Shown: positions 44,846 to 55,655 of the stretch, one piece after another
How positions within the stretch are numbered: position 1 is the stretch's first letter
Layout of the letters: each line of letters opens with the position of its first letter
Assembly: GCA_026981645.1 (NCBI GenBank)
Contig: JALSII010000032.1
Location: 1-64,000 of the forward strand
Length of the DNA: 64,000 nt
Direction of reading: 5' to 3'
Origin: Hyphomicrobiales bacterium
GTDB lineage: Bacteria; Pseudomonadota; Alphaproteobacteria; Rhizobiales; Devosiaceae
Notes under the pieces: model-generated
Database searches by the model: none
The model's input: only the letters and a program-made list of their open reading frames with translations
Told to the model about the DNA's origin: nothing
Translations under genes and position numbers: made by a program

Positions 44846-45462
44846 GCGAAACGCGCCTCCAGAGCTTCCAGAGCCGCCTTGGTCAGAACCAGTTTGGAAC
44901 GGCGCAGAATATCATAAACATTGATGCCCTGAACCGGCAGCACGTCGATAAGGGGAATGTTGCGCGCCGCCAGCGCAAAATTACTGTCCACTTCAGCACC
45001 GGCAATGATCAAGGCGTTGGAAAGCTCGGCCTTGCTCAAAGCGGCCCGCAAAGCTGCGGTTTTTGCTTCCTTGACTTCAGCCTTGTCGAGCACAACAAGA
45101 TCGCCCGATTTGGCCTTGGCGCTCAGAGCATGCTTGAGGGCAAGTTGGCGTACCTTCTTGGGCATGGCAATGGCATGGCTTCTGGGGGTGGGACCAAAAG
45201 CACGACCGCCAGAACGGAAAATATTGACCTTGCGGGTACTGTGGCGCGCCCCGCCAGAACCCTTTTGCCGGACGAACTTGCGCATCGAGCCGGCGATATC
45301 AGCGCGGTTCTTCACCGCATGAGTGCCTGCCTGGCGTTTGAGAAGTTGATAACGAACCATGCGCTGCAGGATATCCTGACGCGGCTCAAGACCAAATACA
45401 CTCTCATTCAGACTGACCTTCCCCGGTGACTTGCCCGAAAGGCTGGTGACTTTAAGTTCCAT
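44842..45462 (-). CDS. rplD: 50S ribosomal protein L4
   Basis: 206 residues. The tunnel loop is recognisable in [33 protein letters not shown] (split: 64-96), and LNALIIAG-like [13 protein letters not shown] lies in the globular part. In E. coli L4 autoregulates the S10 operon. It shares one base with the rplC stop. Confidence 0.97.
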   Translation of the reverse strand: MELKVTSLSGKSPGKVSLNESVFGLEPRQDILQRMVRYQLLKRQAGTHAVKNRADIAGSMRKFVRQKGSGGARHSTRKVNIFRSGGRAFGPTPRSHAIAMPKKVRQLALKHALSAKAKSGDLVVLDKAEVKEAKTAALRAALSKAELSNALIIAGAEVDSNFALAARNIPLIDVLPVQGINVYDILRRSKLVLTKAALEALEARFA

Positions 45463-46199
45463 TATTCCTCGCCCCCGGTTGCAGCATTTTCGGGCGCTGT
45501 CGCCTCATCATTATTGGCAGCATCGGGCGCTGTGAACGAACCGGGAAAGGCTGCGCCCTCGGGTGCCGAGCTTTTGACCGCATCGCGGATGAGAACCCAC
45601 CCACCCTTGGAGCCAGGCACCGAACCCTTGATCATGATCAGACCGCGCTCAACATCGGTTTTGACCACTTCCAGATTTTGGGTCGTCACCCTTGCATTGC
45701 CCATGTGACCGGCCATTTTTTTGCCCTTGAACACCTTGCCCGGGTCCTGGCTGTTGCCGGTGGAACCGTGCGAGCGGTGAGAAATGGACACACCGTGCGA
45801 AGCGCGAAGTCCTCTAAAATTGTGCCGCTTCATCGCTCCGGCAAAGCCCTTGCCGATAGAAGTTCCAGTCACATCAACCAACTGACCGTCAACAAAATGG
45901 TCAGCCTGCAATGAGGCTCCCACTTCAATGAGGTTATCAGGGCTCACGCGGAACTCTGCCACATGGCGCTTGGGCTCGACCTTGGCAACAGCGAACTGCC
46001 CCCGAAGTGCCTTGACGACATTTTTTACCTTGGCCACACCAGCGCCCAATTGCAGCGCGGTGTACCCATCTTTATCTTCCGTCCGCTGGCCCACCACCTG
46101 GCAGTTTTGCAGACCCAGCACCGTGACAGGCACATTAGTGCCCTCTTCGGTGAAAATGCGGGTCATGCCCAGCTTCTGTGCGATCAATCCAGAACGCAT
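45462..46199 (-). CDS. rplC: 50S ribosomal protein L3 with C-terminal extension
   Basis: 245 residues from the ATG at 46199 ([16 protein letters not shown]). [19 protein letters not shown] and [34 protein letters not shown] (split: 139-172) are the conserved core, including the Gln methylated by PrmB in GNSQDPG. The last about 35 residues are Ala/Glu/Asn-rich and acidic, longer than in E. coli (209 residues), as often in Alphaproteobacteria. Confidence 0.96.
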   Translation of the reverse strand: MRSGLIAQKLGMTRIFTEEGTNVPVTVLGLQNCQVVGQRTEDKDGYTALQLGAGVAKVKNVVKALRGQFAVAKVEPKRHVAEFRVSPDNLIEVGASLQADHFVDGQLVDVTGTSIGKGFAGAMKRHNFRGLRASHGVSISHRSHGSTGNSQDPGKVFKGKKMAGHMGNARVTTQNLEVVKTDVERGLIMIKGSVPGSKGGWVLIRDAVKSSAPEGAAFPGSFTAPDAANNDEATAPENAATGGEE

Positions 46200-46221
46200 C
46201 GGTTCAACCTCTTCTGCTCTT

Positions 46222-46530
46222 TTAGAGCTTGATTTCGACATCAACGCCAGCGGCGAGATCGAGTTTCATAAGTGCGTCAACGGTCTGCGGTGTCGGATCA
46301 ATAATATCCAGCAGACGCTTGTGAGTGCGGATTTCAAACTGTTCCCGGCTCTTTTTATCGACATGGGGAGACCGATTGACGGTAAATTTCTCAATTCGTG
46401 TCGGCAATGGAATCGGCCCGCGAACCTGAGCGCCGGTGCGTTTCGCCGTAGAAACGATTTCACGCGTCGAGGTGTCAAGAACACGGTGATCGAAAGCTTT
46501 GAGCCGGATGCGAATATTTTGACTGTTCAT
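46222..46530 (-). CDS. rpsJ: 30S ribosomal protein S10 / NusE
   Basis: 102 residues: [22 protein letters not shown] start, [43 protein letters not shown] (split: 31-73). Besides its ribosomal role it is antitermination factor NusE and binds NusG, whose gene is also in the window. First gene of the S10 group, separated from tuf by a strong hairpin. Confidence 0.97.
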   Translation of the reverse strand: MNSQNIRIRLKAFDHRVLDTSTREIVSTAKRTGAQVRGPIPLPTRIEKFTVNRSPHVDKKSREQFEIRTHKRLLDIIDPTPQTVDALMKLDLAAGVDVEIKL

Positions 46531-46555
46531 AAACGTTTTCCCGAATACGGTCGTT

Positions 46556-46584
46556 GCGGCGCCCTCTTTTTACAAGAGCGCCGC
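46556..46584 (-). other. Strong stem-loop between tuf and rpsJ
   Basis: Arms GCGGCGCTCTT and AAGAGGGCGCCGC on the minus strand pair over 11 positions with a two-base bulge and a GTAAA-type loop. There is no T-tract downstream. It lies in the only gap (70 bases) joining the str and S10 gene groups, so it may be an RNA processing site or weak terminator adjusting the high EF-Tu level. Confidence 0.6.
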
Positions 46585-46600
46585 GATTGTTGAGCCGTGT

Positions 46601-47791
46601 CTACTCGATGATTTTGGAGACGATACCGGAGCCAACCGTACGACCACCTTCACGGATAGCAAAGCGCAGCTTTTCTTCCATGGCGATGGGAACGATCAGT
46701 TCCACATTCACTTCAACACGATCACCGGGCATAACCATTTCCGTACCCTCAGGCAAAGTTACAACACCGGTCACGTCAGTGGTGCGGAAATAGAACTGGG
46801 GACGATAATTGGTAAAGAACGGCGTGTGACGACCGCCTTCATCCTTGCTTAGGATATAGGCCTCACCAATAAACTTGGTGTGCGGAGTAACCGAACCGGG
46901 CTTGCACAGCACCTGTCCACGCTCAACTTCAGTCCGATCAATACCACGGATCAGAGCACCGATATTGTCGCCTGCTTCGCCGCTGTCGAGCAGCTTGCGG
47001 AACATCTCAACGCCGGTAACCGTGGTTTTTGTGGTGTCTTTGATGCCCACGATTTCAACTTCGTCGCCCACATTGACAATACCACGTTCAACACGGCCGG
47101 TAACAACAGTACCACGACCCGAAATCGAGAACACATCTTCAATGGGCATCAGGAAAGGCTGATCCTTGGGACGTGAAGGTGTGGGAATATATTCGTCCAC
47201 GGCCTTCATAAGTTCAAGAATCGAGTTCTTGCCGATTTCATCGTCGCGCCCCTCAAGAGCGGCCAGAGCCGAGCCCTTGATGATTGGAATATCGTCACCG
47301 GGGAACTCGTATGAGGAAAGCAGTTCGCGAATTTCCATCTCGACCAGTTCGAGCAGTTCTTCGTCGTCGACCTGGTCAACCTTGTTCAGGTAAACAACCA
47401 GCGAAGGCACGCCAACCTGGCGGGCAAGCAGAATGTGCTCGCGGGTCTGGGGCATAGGACCATCGGCCGCCGAAACCACAAGAATTGCACCATCCATCTG
47501 CGCGGCGCCGGTGATCATGTTTTTCACATAGTCGGCGTGTCCCGGACAATCAACGTGGGCGTAGTGGCGATTATCGGTTTCATACTCAACGTGCGAAGTG
47601 GAAATCGTGATCCCGCGCGCTTTTTCTTCGGGCGCTTTGTCGATCTGGTCAAACGCTGTTACCTCAGCGCCACCGCTTTCAGACAGCACTTTGGTGATTG
47701 CCGCTGTAAGAGTTGTTTTGCCGTGATCAACGTGGCCGATTGTGCCGATGTTCACATGGGGCTTGGTGCGATCAAACTTAACTTTCGCCAT
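46601..47791 (-). CDS. tuf: Elongation factor Tu
   Basis: 396 residues. G-domain motifs: [10 protein letters not shown] (19-28), [12 protein letters not shown] and SAL; the switch I sequence is KARGITI. It delivers aminoacyl-tRNA to the ribosome as a GTP complex. Domain II/III sequences are ordinary and no kirromycin-type substitution was looked for in detail. Only this copy is in the window; Alphaproteobacteria often have a second elsewhere. Confidence 0.98.
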   Translation of the reverse strand: MAKVKFDRTKPHVNIGTIGHVDHGKTTLTAAITKVLSESGGAEVTAFDQIDKAPEEKARGITISTSHVEYETDNRHYAHVDCPGHADYVKNMITGAAQMDGAILVVSAADGPMPQTREHILLARQVGVPSLVVYLNKVDQVDDEELLELVEMEIRELLSSYEFPGDDIPIIKGSALAALEGRDDEIGKNSILELMKAVDEYIPTPSRPKDQPFLMPIEDVFSISGRGTVVTGRVERGIVNVGDEVEIVGIKDTTKTTVTGVEMFRKLLDSGEAGDNIGALIRGIDRTEVERGQVLCKPGSVTPHTKFIGEAYILSKDEGGRHTPFFTNYRPQFYFRTTDVTGVVTLPEGTEMVMPGDRVEVNVELIVPIAMEEKLRFAIREGGRTVGSGIVSKIIE

Positions 47792-47865
47792 TTTTTTCTC
47801 TCCGTAATTGCCTCAGCTCCAGGGCTTCGCGCAAGGTCATTCGTGTGGTCAGACAAATCCGCCCT

Positions 47866-49956
47866 TTAAGCGTATTTTGCCATGATTTCGGTGGCAGTGG
47901 CCTGCGGCACCTGTTCATAGTGGTCAAACTGCATACTGTACTGGGCCCGGCCCTGGCTCATGGAACGCAAGTTGTTCACATAACCAAACATGTTAGCCAG
48001 AGGTACAAACGCTTCGATAGTTGTGGCAACACCACGGGATTCTGTCCCCTGAATCTGGCCACGACGCGAGTTCAGGTCACCGATAACATCACCCATATAG
48101 TCCTCAGGGGTAACAACTTCGACCTTCATGATGGGCTCCAGCAATTTGGGCCCGGCCTGATTAAGCGCCTCGCGGAAACCCGCCCGTCCGGCAATCTCAA
48201 AGGCCAGAACCGAACTATCCACATCATGATAGGCGCCGTCAGTCAGGGTTACTTTAACATCAACAACCGGGAAGCCGATGAGAACACCCGCCTCCATGAC
48301 ACTGGCAACACCCTTTTGCACACCCGGAATGTATTCCTTGGGCACGTTGCCGCCAACGATTGTATTGTCAAATTCAAATCCGGCCCCTGCCTCATTGGGT
48401 TCAACCGTAAGCTTGACGCGGGCAAACTGACCCGAGCCGCCGGACTGTTTTTTGTGCGTATAATCAACCTTGGTCGATTTGGTGATGGTTTCACGATAAG
48501 CCACCTGAGGCTGACCGATATTGGCCTCAACATTGAACTCGCGCTTCATGCGGTCAATGAGAATATCAAGATGCAACTCACCCATGCCTGAAATGATGGT
48601 CTGCCCGCTCTCCTCGTCGGTCGCCACCCGGAAGCTGGGATCCTCGGCAGCCAGACGGTTCAGGGCAATGCCCATTTTCTCCTGGTCGGCCTTGGTTTTT
48701 GGCTCAACGGCAATGGAAATGACCGGATCGGGAAACTCCATGCGTTCCAGAATGACCCGGGAGTTGGAGGCACAAAGCGTGTCACCCGTTGTCGTGTCCT
48801 TCAGGCCGACAATAGCCACGATATCACCGGCAAAAGCCTCCGAAATCTGCTCACGGGAATTGGAGTGCATCTGGAACATGCGCCCCACCCGCTCGCGCTT
48901 GCCCTTGACCGAGTTTTCCAGCATGCCGCCGGCTTCCAGCCTGCCAGAATAAATACGACAGAATGTCAATGAACCCATATGGGGATCATTGGCAATCTTG
49001 AAGGCAAGCATTGACAAAGGCGCATCATCGCTGGCTTCGCGTTCAATGGGCTCTTCGGTATCGGCATCAATCCCCTTGACTGCCGGAATGTCGATCGGGG
49101 ACGGCAGAAAATCAATCACGGCATCAAGAAGTGGCTGCACTCCCTTGTTTTTGAAAGCAGAACCGCAAAGAACGGGGAAGAACTGCACATCAATCGTACC
49201 CTGTCGGATAAGGCGCCGAAGGGTGTCATTGTCAGGCATTTCACCTTCCAGATAAGCTTCCATTGCCGCGTCATCAATATCAACGGCACGCTCGATCATC
49301 TGCTCACGGAATTCTTCAGCCTTTTCCTTCAAGTCCTCGGGAATTTCAACAACATCCCACTGAGCACCCAAAGATTCGTCGCGCCAGACCAGCGCCTTCA
49401 TTTCGATAAGATCGACAATACCCGCAAACTCGTTTTCTGCGCCGATGGGCAATTGCAACACCAGCGACTTGCCGCCGAGGCGGCTTTCGATCATTTCGAC
49501 CGAGCGGTAAAAATCAGCGCCGATCTTGTCCATCTTGTTGACAAAAATCATACGCGGCACATTGTACTTATCAGCCTGCCGCCAGACGGTTTCTGTCTGC
49601 GGCTCGACCCCCGCATTGGCATCAAGCAGAGCGATGGCACCATCGAGCACGCGCAAGGAACGCTCAACTTCAATGGTAAAGTCCACATGGCCCGGGGTGT
49701 CAATGATATTGAAACGATGCTCAACGCCGTCCCGGTCTTTCCAGAACGTAGTTGTTGCAGCCGAAGTAATGGTGATGCCGCGTTCCTGCTCCTGCTCCAT
49801 CCAGTCCATGGTGGCAGCGCCGTCGTGCACTTCGCCGATCTTGTGGCTCTTGCCCGTATAATAAAGGACACGTTCAGTGGTCGTGGTTTTGCCTGCATCA
49901 ATGTGAGCCATGATGCCGAAATTTCGATAATTCCTGATGTCGTACTCGCGAGCCAT
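47866..49956 (-). CDS. fusA: Elongation factor G
   Basis: 696 residues. [35 protein letters not shown] (split: 1-35) holds the P-loop [17 protein letters not shown] and NKMDK follow. Five-domain length is normal. It drives translocation and, with RRF, ribosome recycling. Canonical place between rpsG and tuf in the str operon. Confidence 0.98.
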   Translation of the reverse strand: MAREYDIRNYRNFGIMAHIDAGKTTTTERVLYYTGKSHKIGEVHDGAATMDWMEQEQERGITITSAATTTFWKDRDGVEHRFNIIDTPGHVDFTIEVERSLRVLDGAIALLDANAGVEPQTETVWRQADKYNVPRMIFVNKMDKIGADFYRSVEMIESRLGGKSLVLQLPIGAENEFAGIVDLIEMKALVWRDESLGAQWDVVEIPEDLKEKAEEFREQMIERAVDIDDAAMEAYLEGEMPDNDTLRRLIRQGTIDVQFFPVLCGSAFKNKGVQPLLDAVIDFLPSPIDIPAVKGIDADTEEPIEREASDDAPLSMLAFKIANDPHMGSLTFCRIYSGRLEAGGMLENSVKGKRERVGRMFQMHSNSREQISEAFAGDIVAIVGLKDTTTGDTLCASNSRVILERMEFPDPVISIAVEPKTKADQEKMGIALNRLAAEDPSFRVATDEESGQTIISGMGELHLDILIDRMKREFNVEANIGQPQVAYRETITKSTKVDYTHKKQSGGSGQFARVKLTVEPNEAGAGFEFDNTIVGGNVPKEYIPGVQKGVASVMEAGVLIGFPVVDVKVTLTDGAYHDVDSSVLAFEIAGRAGFREALNQAGPKLLEPIMKVEVVTPEDYMGDVIGDLNSRRGQIQGTESRGVATTIEAFVPLANMFGYVNNLRSMSQGRAQYSMQFDHYEQVPQATATEIMAKYA

Positions 49957-49974
49957 GATCTTGTTCTCCGATCT

Positions 49975-50445
49975 CTACCAGCGATAATGCGAGAAAGCGC
50001 GGTTGGCTTCGGCCATCCGGTGCGTATCCTCGCGTTTTTTTACGGCCTGGCCGCGCCCGTTCATGGCATCGAGCAATTCGCCGGACAGGCGCTCGACCAT
50101 GGTGTTCTCGCCACGCTTGCGCGAGCTGTCGATCAGCCAGCGGATGGCAAGCGCCTGCTGCCGGTCGGCACGCACTTCAACGGGAATCTGATAGGTAGCA
50201 CCACCAACGCGGCGCGAACGCACTTCAACCGAAGGACGAATGTTTTCAAGCGCCTGGTGAAACACACCGACAGGATCCTGCTTCACCCGGTCCTGCACCA
50301 TGTCGAACGCGCCGTAAACGATACGTTCGGCTGCGGATTTCTTGCCATCTTTCATGAGCGAATTCATGAACTTGGAGACTACAAGATCACCAAATTTGGG
50401 ATCAGGAACAATCTCACGCTTTTCTGCACGATGCCGACGGGACAT
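49975..50445 (-). CDS. rpsG: 30S ribosomal protein S7
   Basis: 156 residues: [44 protein letters not shown] (split: 1-44), [19 protein letters not shown] and [15 protein letters not shown] ending. It initiates assembly of the 16S 3' domain and in E. coli represses str-operon translation. 27 bases after rpsL. Confidence 0.97.
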   Translation of the reverse strand: MSRRHRAEKREIVPDPKFGDLVVSKFMNSLMKDGKKSAAERIVYGAFDMVQDRVKQDPVGVFHQALENIRPSVEVRSRRVGGATYQIPVEVRADRQQALAIRWLIDSSRKRGENTMVERLSGELLDAMNGRGQAVKKREDTHRMAEANRAFSHYRW

Positions 50446-50472
50446 GGGCTAAATCTCTCCTTCAGGACGACC

Positions 50473-50844
50473 CTATTTGGGACGTTTTGCGCCATATTTG
50501 GAACGACGCTGCTTGCGATCCTTGACACTTTGCGTGTCGAGCACCCCGCGCAGAATGTGATAGCGGACACCGGGAAGGTCGCGCACACGGCCACCGCGAA
50601 TGAGCACCACTGAGTGCTCCTGCAGGTTGTGTCCCTCACCCGGGATATAGGAAATGACTTCGCGCTGATTGGTCAGCCGCACCTTTGCAACCTTGCGCAA
50701 AGCCGAGTTCGGCTTTTTTGGTGTTGTCGTATAGACCCTTGTGCACACGCCGCGCTTTTGCGGGTTTGCCTCCATGGCCGGAACCTTGTTCCGCTTTGGC
50801 TTTGGTTGCCGGGGCTTGCGTACCAGCTGGTTGATGGTCGGCAT
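50473..50844 (-). CDS. rpsL: 30S ribosomal protein S12 with Arg88
   Basis: 123 residues from the ATG at 50844 ([13 protein letters not shown]). [11 protein letters not shown] keeps Lys43, while the second loop reads [13 protein letters not shown]: residue 88, Lys in E. coli and most bacteria, is Arg (codon CGC, 50581-50583). Lys88Arg is a classic streptomycin-resistance change in other bacteria. Asp89, the RimO target, is kept. S12 monitors codon-anticodon pairing in the decoding centre. It begins the str group after a leader with a hairpin. Confidence 0.97.
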   Translation of the reverse strand: MPTINQLVRKPRQPKPKRNKVPAMEANPQKRGVCTRVYTTTPKKPNSALRKVAKVRLTNQREVISYIPGEGHNLQEHSVVLIRGGRVRDLPGVRYHILRGVLDTQSVKDRKQRRSKYGAKRPK

Positions 50845-50904
50845 CAGGCTTGAACCCTTGGTTGCGTTGTCATCTAAACGTTTTTCAAAAAACACAGCAA
50901 ACAA

Positions 50905-50937
50905 CACCAGCTCAGCCTTTATCTCTTAAGGCTGGTG
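50905..50937 (-). promoter_or_regulatory. Leader hairpin upstream of rpsL
   Basis: Nested inverted repeat in the rpsL 5' region: outer CACCA/TGGTG and inner GCCTT/AAGGC with an 8-base loop and a five-base bulge. A T-rich stretch (TTGTTTGCTGTGTTTTTTG) follows. It may act as an attenuator or protein-binding leader for the str operon; this is inferred from structure only. Confidence 0.45.
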
Positions 50938-51250
50938 GCGCTTGAAACTGCAGGGGACCGCCCTCCAAGAAGGAAAAGCGTTCATGCTCCGACAATTGCT
51001 ACGTCTTTTCACCAGAACGATGTGTTTGAACCTTTTTGAACGACTTCCGGGGCGGATGTTGTTCGGTTAAAATTCACGACCGACCGTTAAGGTGCGCTGG
51101 CTATACCCTTGCCCCAAGAGGGCGTCAAGAGATTCCGGTAAAAAAAGTCAAACATCGCATATATTAGGGTTGGGATTGGCCGGAGCAACTGCGCCAAACT
51201 CCCCCGGCACAGAAGGCCGGTTTTCTTTCAGCCTCTTGTTCCGTTTGTGA

Positions 51251-51281
51251 ATAAAAAAGGGCCGCCCCTGAGGCGACCCTT
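51251..51281 (-). terminator. Rho-independent terminator after rpoC
   Basis: On the minus strand AAGGGTCGCC and GGCGGCCCTT form a 10-bp stem (one G-U pair) with a five-base loop, immediately followed by TTTTTT-type sequence. It begins 26 bases after the rpoC stop and ends the rplJL-rpoBC transcript. Confidence 0.85.
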
Positions 51282-51307
51282 GGCAGATTTTGGGAAAACA
51301 CCTGCTC

Positions 51308-54300
51308 CTATTGGGCCGGCTCCCCCTCGGGCGCGCTGGGCTGACCTTCAGTTTGCTCGCTTTCGCCATCATCAGCAAACACGCCTTCATCAAGCTTGGG
51401 CGCAGCAAGTGCTGCAGCTTCCGCCTGACGACGCCGTTCTTCAAGAATAAGGTCGTCCCGCTTGGTGGCAATATGCTTGATGGCAGAGGTCGCCGCCCCG
51501 GTCCCTGCAGGAATGAGACGTCCAACAATGACGTTTTCCTTCAGCCCCTCAAGCAAATCCGCCTTGCCGCTGACCGACGCTTCCGTCAGCACCCGTGTGG
51601 TCTCCTGGAAAGAAGCCGCCGAGATAAACGAGCGCGTCTGCAGCGAAGCCTTGGTGATACCCAAAAGCACCGGCACGGATTGAGCAGGTTTTTTGCCCTC
51701 GGCCTCCAACTGCTCATTGAGCATGTCCAGATCAACCCGATCAACCTGCTCATCCTTGAGCAGGCCGGAATCACCCGGCACAGTGACCTCAACCTTTTGC
51801 AGCATCTGGCGAACAATCACCTCGATATGCTTGTCATTTATGGTCACGCCCTGCAGGCGGTAGACTTCCTGAATTTCGTTGACCAGATATCTTGCCAACT
51901 CCTCCACACCGTGGATGGCCAGAATGTCATGGGGCGCCGGGTTGCCATCAAGCAGGTAATCGCCACGATCAATCTGATCCCCCTCCTGAAGATGGAAGGG
52001 CTTGCCTTTGGGAATGAGGTATTCAACCGGATCCCCCTCGCCCTCAGCGGGTTCAATGATGATGCGCCGCTTGTTTTTATAATCCCGTCCGAAGCGAATA
52101 GTGCCTCCAATTTCGGCAATCACCGCGAAATCCTTGGGCCGGCGGGCTTCAAAAAGCTCTGCAACCCGGGGCAGGCCACCGGTAATGTCTTTGGTTTTGG
52201 CACTTTCCAGCGGAATACGGGCCAGTACATCACCCGGAGCGATTTTTTGACCCGGATCCACAGCAATCACCGCATCCACCGAAAGGATATAACGGGCATC
52301 ACTGCCCCGCGCCAGTTTGACCACCTTGCCCTTTTTGTCGAGCAAGCTAATTGCCGGACTCAGCCCGTCCCCACGCTTGGAAGAGCGCCAGTCAACCACA
52401 ACACGCTTGGTAAAGCCTGTGGTCTCGTCTGTTGATTCGGCAATCGAGACACCATCAATCAGGTCTTCAAAGGCGACTTCACCGCCAACCTCGGTCAGGA
52501 TGGGACGGGTATAGGGGTCCCACTCGGCAATACGCTGACCGCGTTTGATGTCGTCGCCTTCGTCAACAAGCAGCTTGGCACCATAGTTCACCCGGTGCGA
52601 AACCAATTCCTTGCCTTCCGCATCAACAATGGCCAGGGCAACATTTCGCCCCATGGCGATCAGGTCGCCAGCGGTATTCTTGACAACGTTGCGGTTGCGG
52701 ATTTCCAGCTTTCCTTCCGCGCCCGCCTCAAGGAACGAGCTGTCAACCACCTGCGCTGTGCCCCCGATATGGAAGGTGCGCATGGTAAGCTGGGTGCCTG
52801 GTTCACCAATGGACTGTGCGGCAATAACACCAACCGCCTCGCCCTGATTGACCGGAGTACCCCGGGCCAGATCACGACCATAACAGGCCGCACACACGCC
52901 CTGACGCACTTCGCAGGTGAGCGGAGAGCGGATGCGCACCGACTGGATTTTGGCATTTTCGATGATTTCCACATCGCTCTCTTCAAGCAATGTGCCCTTT
53001 TTACCGATGACTTCACCATCGGAGTTGATCACATCGTCAGCCAAAGTTCGGCCCAGAATACGCTGACCCAGAGTGGCAACCACCTGGCCCGAGTCAACAA
53101 TGGGCTCGGTTGTGAGACCCGCGTCAGTCCCACAGTCAATCTGTGTGATGATGCTGTCCTGGGCCACATCAACCAGACGCCGGGTAAGATAACCCGAGTT
53201 GGCGGTTTTCATCGCCGTATCGGCCAGCCCCTTCCGCGCCCCGTGGGTGGAGTTGAAATACTCCATCACCGTCAAACCTTCCTTGAAGTTTGACAGGATG
53301 GGAGTTTCGATGATGGAGCCATCAGGCCGGGCCATCAGGCCACGCATACCGGCAAGCTGTTTCATCTGCGCCGGGGAACCACGGGCTCCCGAATGCGACA
53401 TCATATAGACCGAGTTGATGGGTTTCTGGCGACCGGTTTCCTCATCATACTCAACCGCGGCAATGCGGTTCATCATGTCGTCGGCAACCTTGTCGCCGCA
53501 TTTGGCCCAGGCGTCCACGACCTTGTTGTATTTTTCGCCCTGGGTAATCAGCCCGTCATTATACTGCTGCTCGAACCTTTCGACCTGAGCCCGCGCTTCT
53601 TCGACGGTTTTTACCTTGGTGTCAGGAATAACCATGTCGTCCTTGCCGAACGAAATGCCAGCCTTGCACGCATGCTTGAAGCCCACATCCATAATCCTGT
53701 CACAGAAAATCACGGTCTGTTTCTGGCCGCAGGCCCTATAGACCGTATCAATCATCTGAGAGACCATTTTCTTGGTCAGCAGTGTGTTGCAGGTGGAAAA
53801 AGGCACCGCGGCATGTTTGGGCAGAAGCGCACCAATCATCATCCGGCCCGGCGAGGTTTCAACTGTTTCAGAAACCAACTCCCCTTCGGTGTTCAGGTTT
53901 TTCACCCGCGCCTTGATACGCGTGTGCACAGTGATGATTTTATTTTCAAGCGCGTGCTCGATTTCAGCCATCGACCCGAAGGCCATTCCCTGCCCCGGCT
54001 CGTTCTCATAGATCAGCGACATATGATAAAGGCCAAGCACAATGTCCTGCGAAGGCACAATAATCGGCTGCCCGTTGGCTGGGTGCAGGATGTTGTTGGT
54101 CGACATCATCAGCACCCGGGCCTCGAGCTGGGATTCGAGCGAAAGCGGCACGTGCACCGCCATCTGGTCACCATCAAAGTCAGCATTGAACGCCGCACAG
54201 ACCAGCGGATGCAACTGGATCGCCTTGCCTTCAATCAGCAGCGGCTCAAAGGCCTGAATACCAAGACGGTGCAGGGTCGGGGCCCGGTTCAGAAGCACGG

Positions 54301-55570
54301 GGTGCTCACGGATGACTTCGTCCAGAATGTCCCAGACCTCGGGGCGCTGTTTTTCAACCAGCTTCTTGGCCTGCTTGACTGTTGAAGAAAAGCCCTTGGC
54401 TTCAAGCCTCGAATAGATGAACGGCTTGAACAGTTCGAGCGCCATCTTCTTGGGCAACCCGCACTGATGCAGCATAAGTTCGGGGCCAACGGTAATCACT
54501 GAACGGCCCGAATAGTCCACGCGCTTGCCAAGCAGGTTTTGCCGGAAACGACCCTGTTTGCCCTTGAGCATGTCGGAGAGGGATTTCAGCGGACGTTTGT
54601 TGGCACCGGTAATGGTGCGGCCCCGGCGCCCATTGTCGAACAATGCGTCCACGCTTTCCTGAAGCATGCGCTTTTCATTACGCACAATAATATCGGGAGC
54701 CCTGAGTTCAATCAGGCGTTTAAGGCGATTGTTGCGGTTGATAACCCGACGATAAAGATCATTCAGATCCGACGTCGCAAACCGGCCGCCATCCAACGGC
54801 ACCAGCGGGCGCAGCTCGGGTGGAATGACCGGCACCACCTTGAGAATCATCCACTCGGGCTTATTGCCCGAAACGATGAACTGCTCAATCAGCTTGAGGC
54901 GCTTGGCCAGCTTCTTGGGCTTGAGTTCGGTGGTTGCCTCGGCAATCTCCACGCGCAGGTCGGCGGCAATTTTTTCAAGGTCCAGCGACATGAGCATTTC
55001 GCGGATGGCCTCAGCGCCAATCATGGCGGTGAAGCTGTCGGCACCATATTCTTCCTGGGCATCCAGATATTGGTCTTCGCTCAGCAGTTCGAGCTGGGAG
55101 AATGGTGACAGGCCTGGCTCGATAACCACATAATACTCGAAATAAAGAATGCGCTCGATATCCTTGAGCGTCATGTCCAGCATCGAGGCGATGCGCGAAG
55201 GCAGCGATTTCAAAAACCAGATATGCGCTACCGGTGCGGCCAACTCGATATGGCCCATACGTTCGCGCCTGACCCGCGACAGGGTGACTTCAACGCCACA
55301 TTTTTCGCAGATGACGCCCTTGAACTTCATGCGCTTATATTTGCCGCACAGGCATTCATAATCTTTTTGCGGACCAAATATCCGCGAGCAGAACAGCCCG
55401 TCGCGCTCCGGCTTGAAGGTCCGGTAGTTGATGGTTTCGGGTTTTTTAATCTCGCCAAAAGACCAGGAGAGAATTTTCTCCGGGCTGGCGATATTGATTT
55501 TCATCTGGTCGAAATGTTCGATCGGAGCCTGCGGATTAAACGGGTCCATGACCTGGTGATGATGGTTCAT
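51308..55570 (-). CDS. rpoC: DNA-directed RNA polymerase subunit beta'
   Basis: 1420 residues from the ATG at 55570 ([14 protein letters not shown]), with AGGAGA upstream; the longer frame upstream is not conserved. Zinc site 1 is [14 protein letters not shown] near residue 75; the catalytic magnesium loop [12 protein letters not shown] holds the three Asp; zinc site 2 ends in [15 protein letters not shown]. The trigger-loop and rim regions are of normal length. It pairs with beta to form the active centre. 85 bases after rpoB. Confidence 0.98.
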   Translation of the reverse strand: MNHHHQVMDPFNPQAPIEHFDQMKINIASPEKILSWSFGEIKKPETINYRTFKPERDGLFCSRIFGPQKDYECLCGKYKRMKFKGVICEKCGVEVTLSRVRRERMGHIELAAPVAHIWFLKSLPSRIASMLDMTLKDIERILYFEYYVVIEPGLSPFSQLELLSEDQYLDAQEEYGADSFTAMIGAEAIREMLMSLDLEKIAADLRVEIAEATTELKPKKLAKRLKLIEQFIVSGNKPEWMILKVVPVIPPELRPLVPLDGGRFATSDLNDLYRRVINRNNRLKRLIELRAPDIIVRNEKRMLQESVDALFDNGRRGRTITGANKRPLKSLSDMLKGKQGRFRQNLLGKRVDYSGRSVITVGPELMLHQCGLPKKMALELFKPFIYSRLEAKGFSSTVKQAKKLVEKQRPEVWDILDEVIREHPVLLNRAPTLHRLGIQAFEPLLIEGKAIQLHPLVCAAFNADFDGDQMAVHVPLSLESQLEARVLMMSTNNILHPANGQPIIVPSQDIVLGLYHMSLIYENEPGQGMAFGSMAEIEHALENKIITVHTRIKARVKNLNTEGELVSETVETSPGRMMIGALLPKHAAVPFSTCNTLLTKKMVSQMIDTVYRACGQKQTVIFCDRIMDVGFKHACKAGISFGKDDMVIPDTKVKTVEEARAQVERFEQQYNDGLITQGEKYNKVVDAWAKCGDKVADDMMNRIAAVEYDEETGRQKPINSVYMMSHSGARGSPAQMKQLAGMRGLMARPDGSIIETPILSNFKEGLTVMEYFNSTHGARKGLADTAMKTANSGYLTRRLVDVAQDSIITQIDCGTDAGLTTEPIVDSGQVVATLGQRILGRTLADDVINSDGEVIGKKGTLLEESDVEIIENAKIQSVRIRSPLTCEVRQGVCAACYGRDLARGTPVNQGEAVGVIAAQSIGEPGTQLTMRTFHIGGTAQVVDSSFLEAGAEGKLEIRNRNVVKNTAGDLIAMGRNVALAIVDAEGKELVSHRVNYGAKLLVDEGDDIKRGQRIAEWDPYTRPILTEVGGEVAFEDLIDGVSIAESTDETTGFTKRVVVDWRSSKRGDGLSPAISLLDKKGKVVKLARGSDARYILSVDAVIAVDPGQKIAPGDVLARIPLESAKTKDITGGLPRVAELFEARRPKDFAVIAEIGGTIRFGRDYKNKRRIIIEPAEGEGDPVEYLIPKGKPFHLQEGDQIDRGDYLLDGNPAPHDILAIHGVEELARYLVNEIQEVYRLQGVTINDKHIEVIVRQMLQKVEVTVPGDSGLLKDEQVDRVDLDMLNEQLEAEGKKPAQSVPVLLGITKASLQTRSFISAASFQETTRVLTEASVSGKADLLEGLKENVIVGRLIPAGTGAATSAIKHIATKRDDLILEERRRQAEAAALAAPKLDEGVFADDGESEQTEGQPSAPEGEPAQ

Positions 55571-55655
55571 CTGTTTTGTCTCCTCTTTCCCGACCGGTCC
55601 GGTGACCCGGAAAAATCCGGCGGGATTGATTTTGGATATGGGCGCTGGCGCTTGC

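Larger units (their letters stand above)
50845..51307. other. Intergenic region rpoC-rpsL: terminator, promoter and leader
   Basis: About 460 bases without a gene. Moving in the transcription direction (right to left) it contains the rpoC terminator (51251-51281), an A/T-rich stretch likely to hold the str promoter (about 51080-51170), and an rpsL leader with a nested hairpin (50905-50937). A second small hairpin (CCGGC/GCCGG near 51194-51210 followed on the plus strand by TTTTCTTT) could end plus-strand transcripts. Open frames here are not conserved. Confidence 0.5.

Noticed and set aside
50713-50724. Streptomycin-resistance change at S12 Lys43
   Set aside because: The loop [11 protein letters not shown] is wild type; only position 88 differs.
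51194-51214. Plus-strand terminator CCGGC/GCCGG followed by TTTTCTTT
   Set aside because: The structure is real but there is no plus-strand gene to end; kept only as a remark in the intergenic description.
51148-51528. 126-residue minus-strand frame overlapping the end of rpoC
   Set aside because: It overlaps the rpoC 3' end in another frame and includes the terminator; composition is not protein-like.
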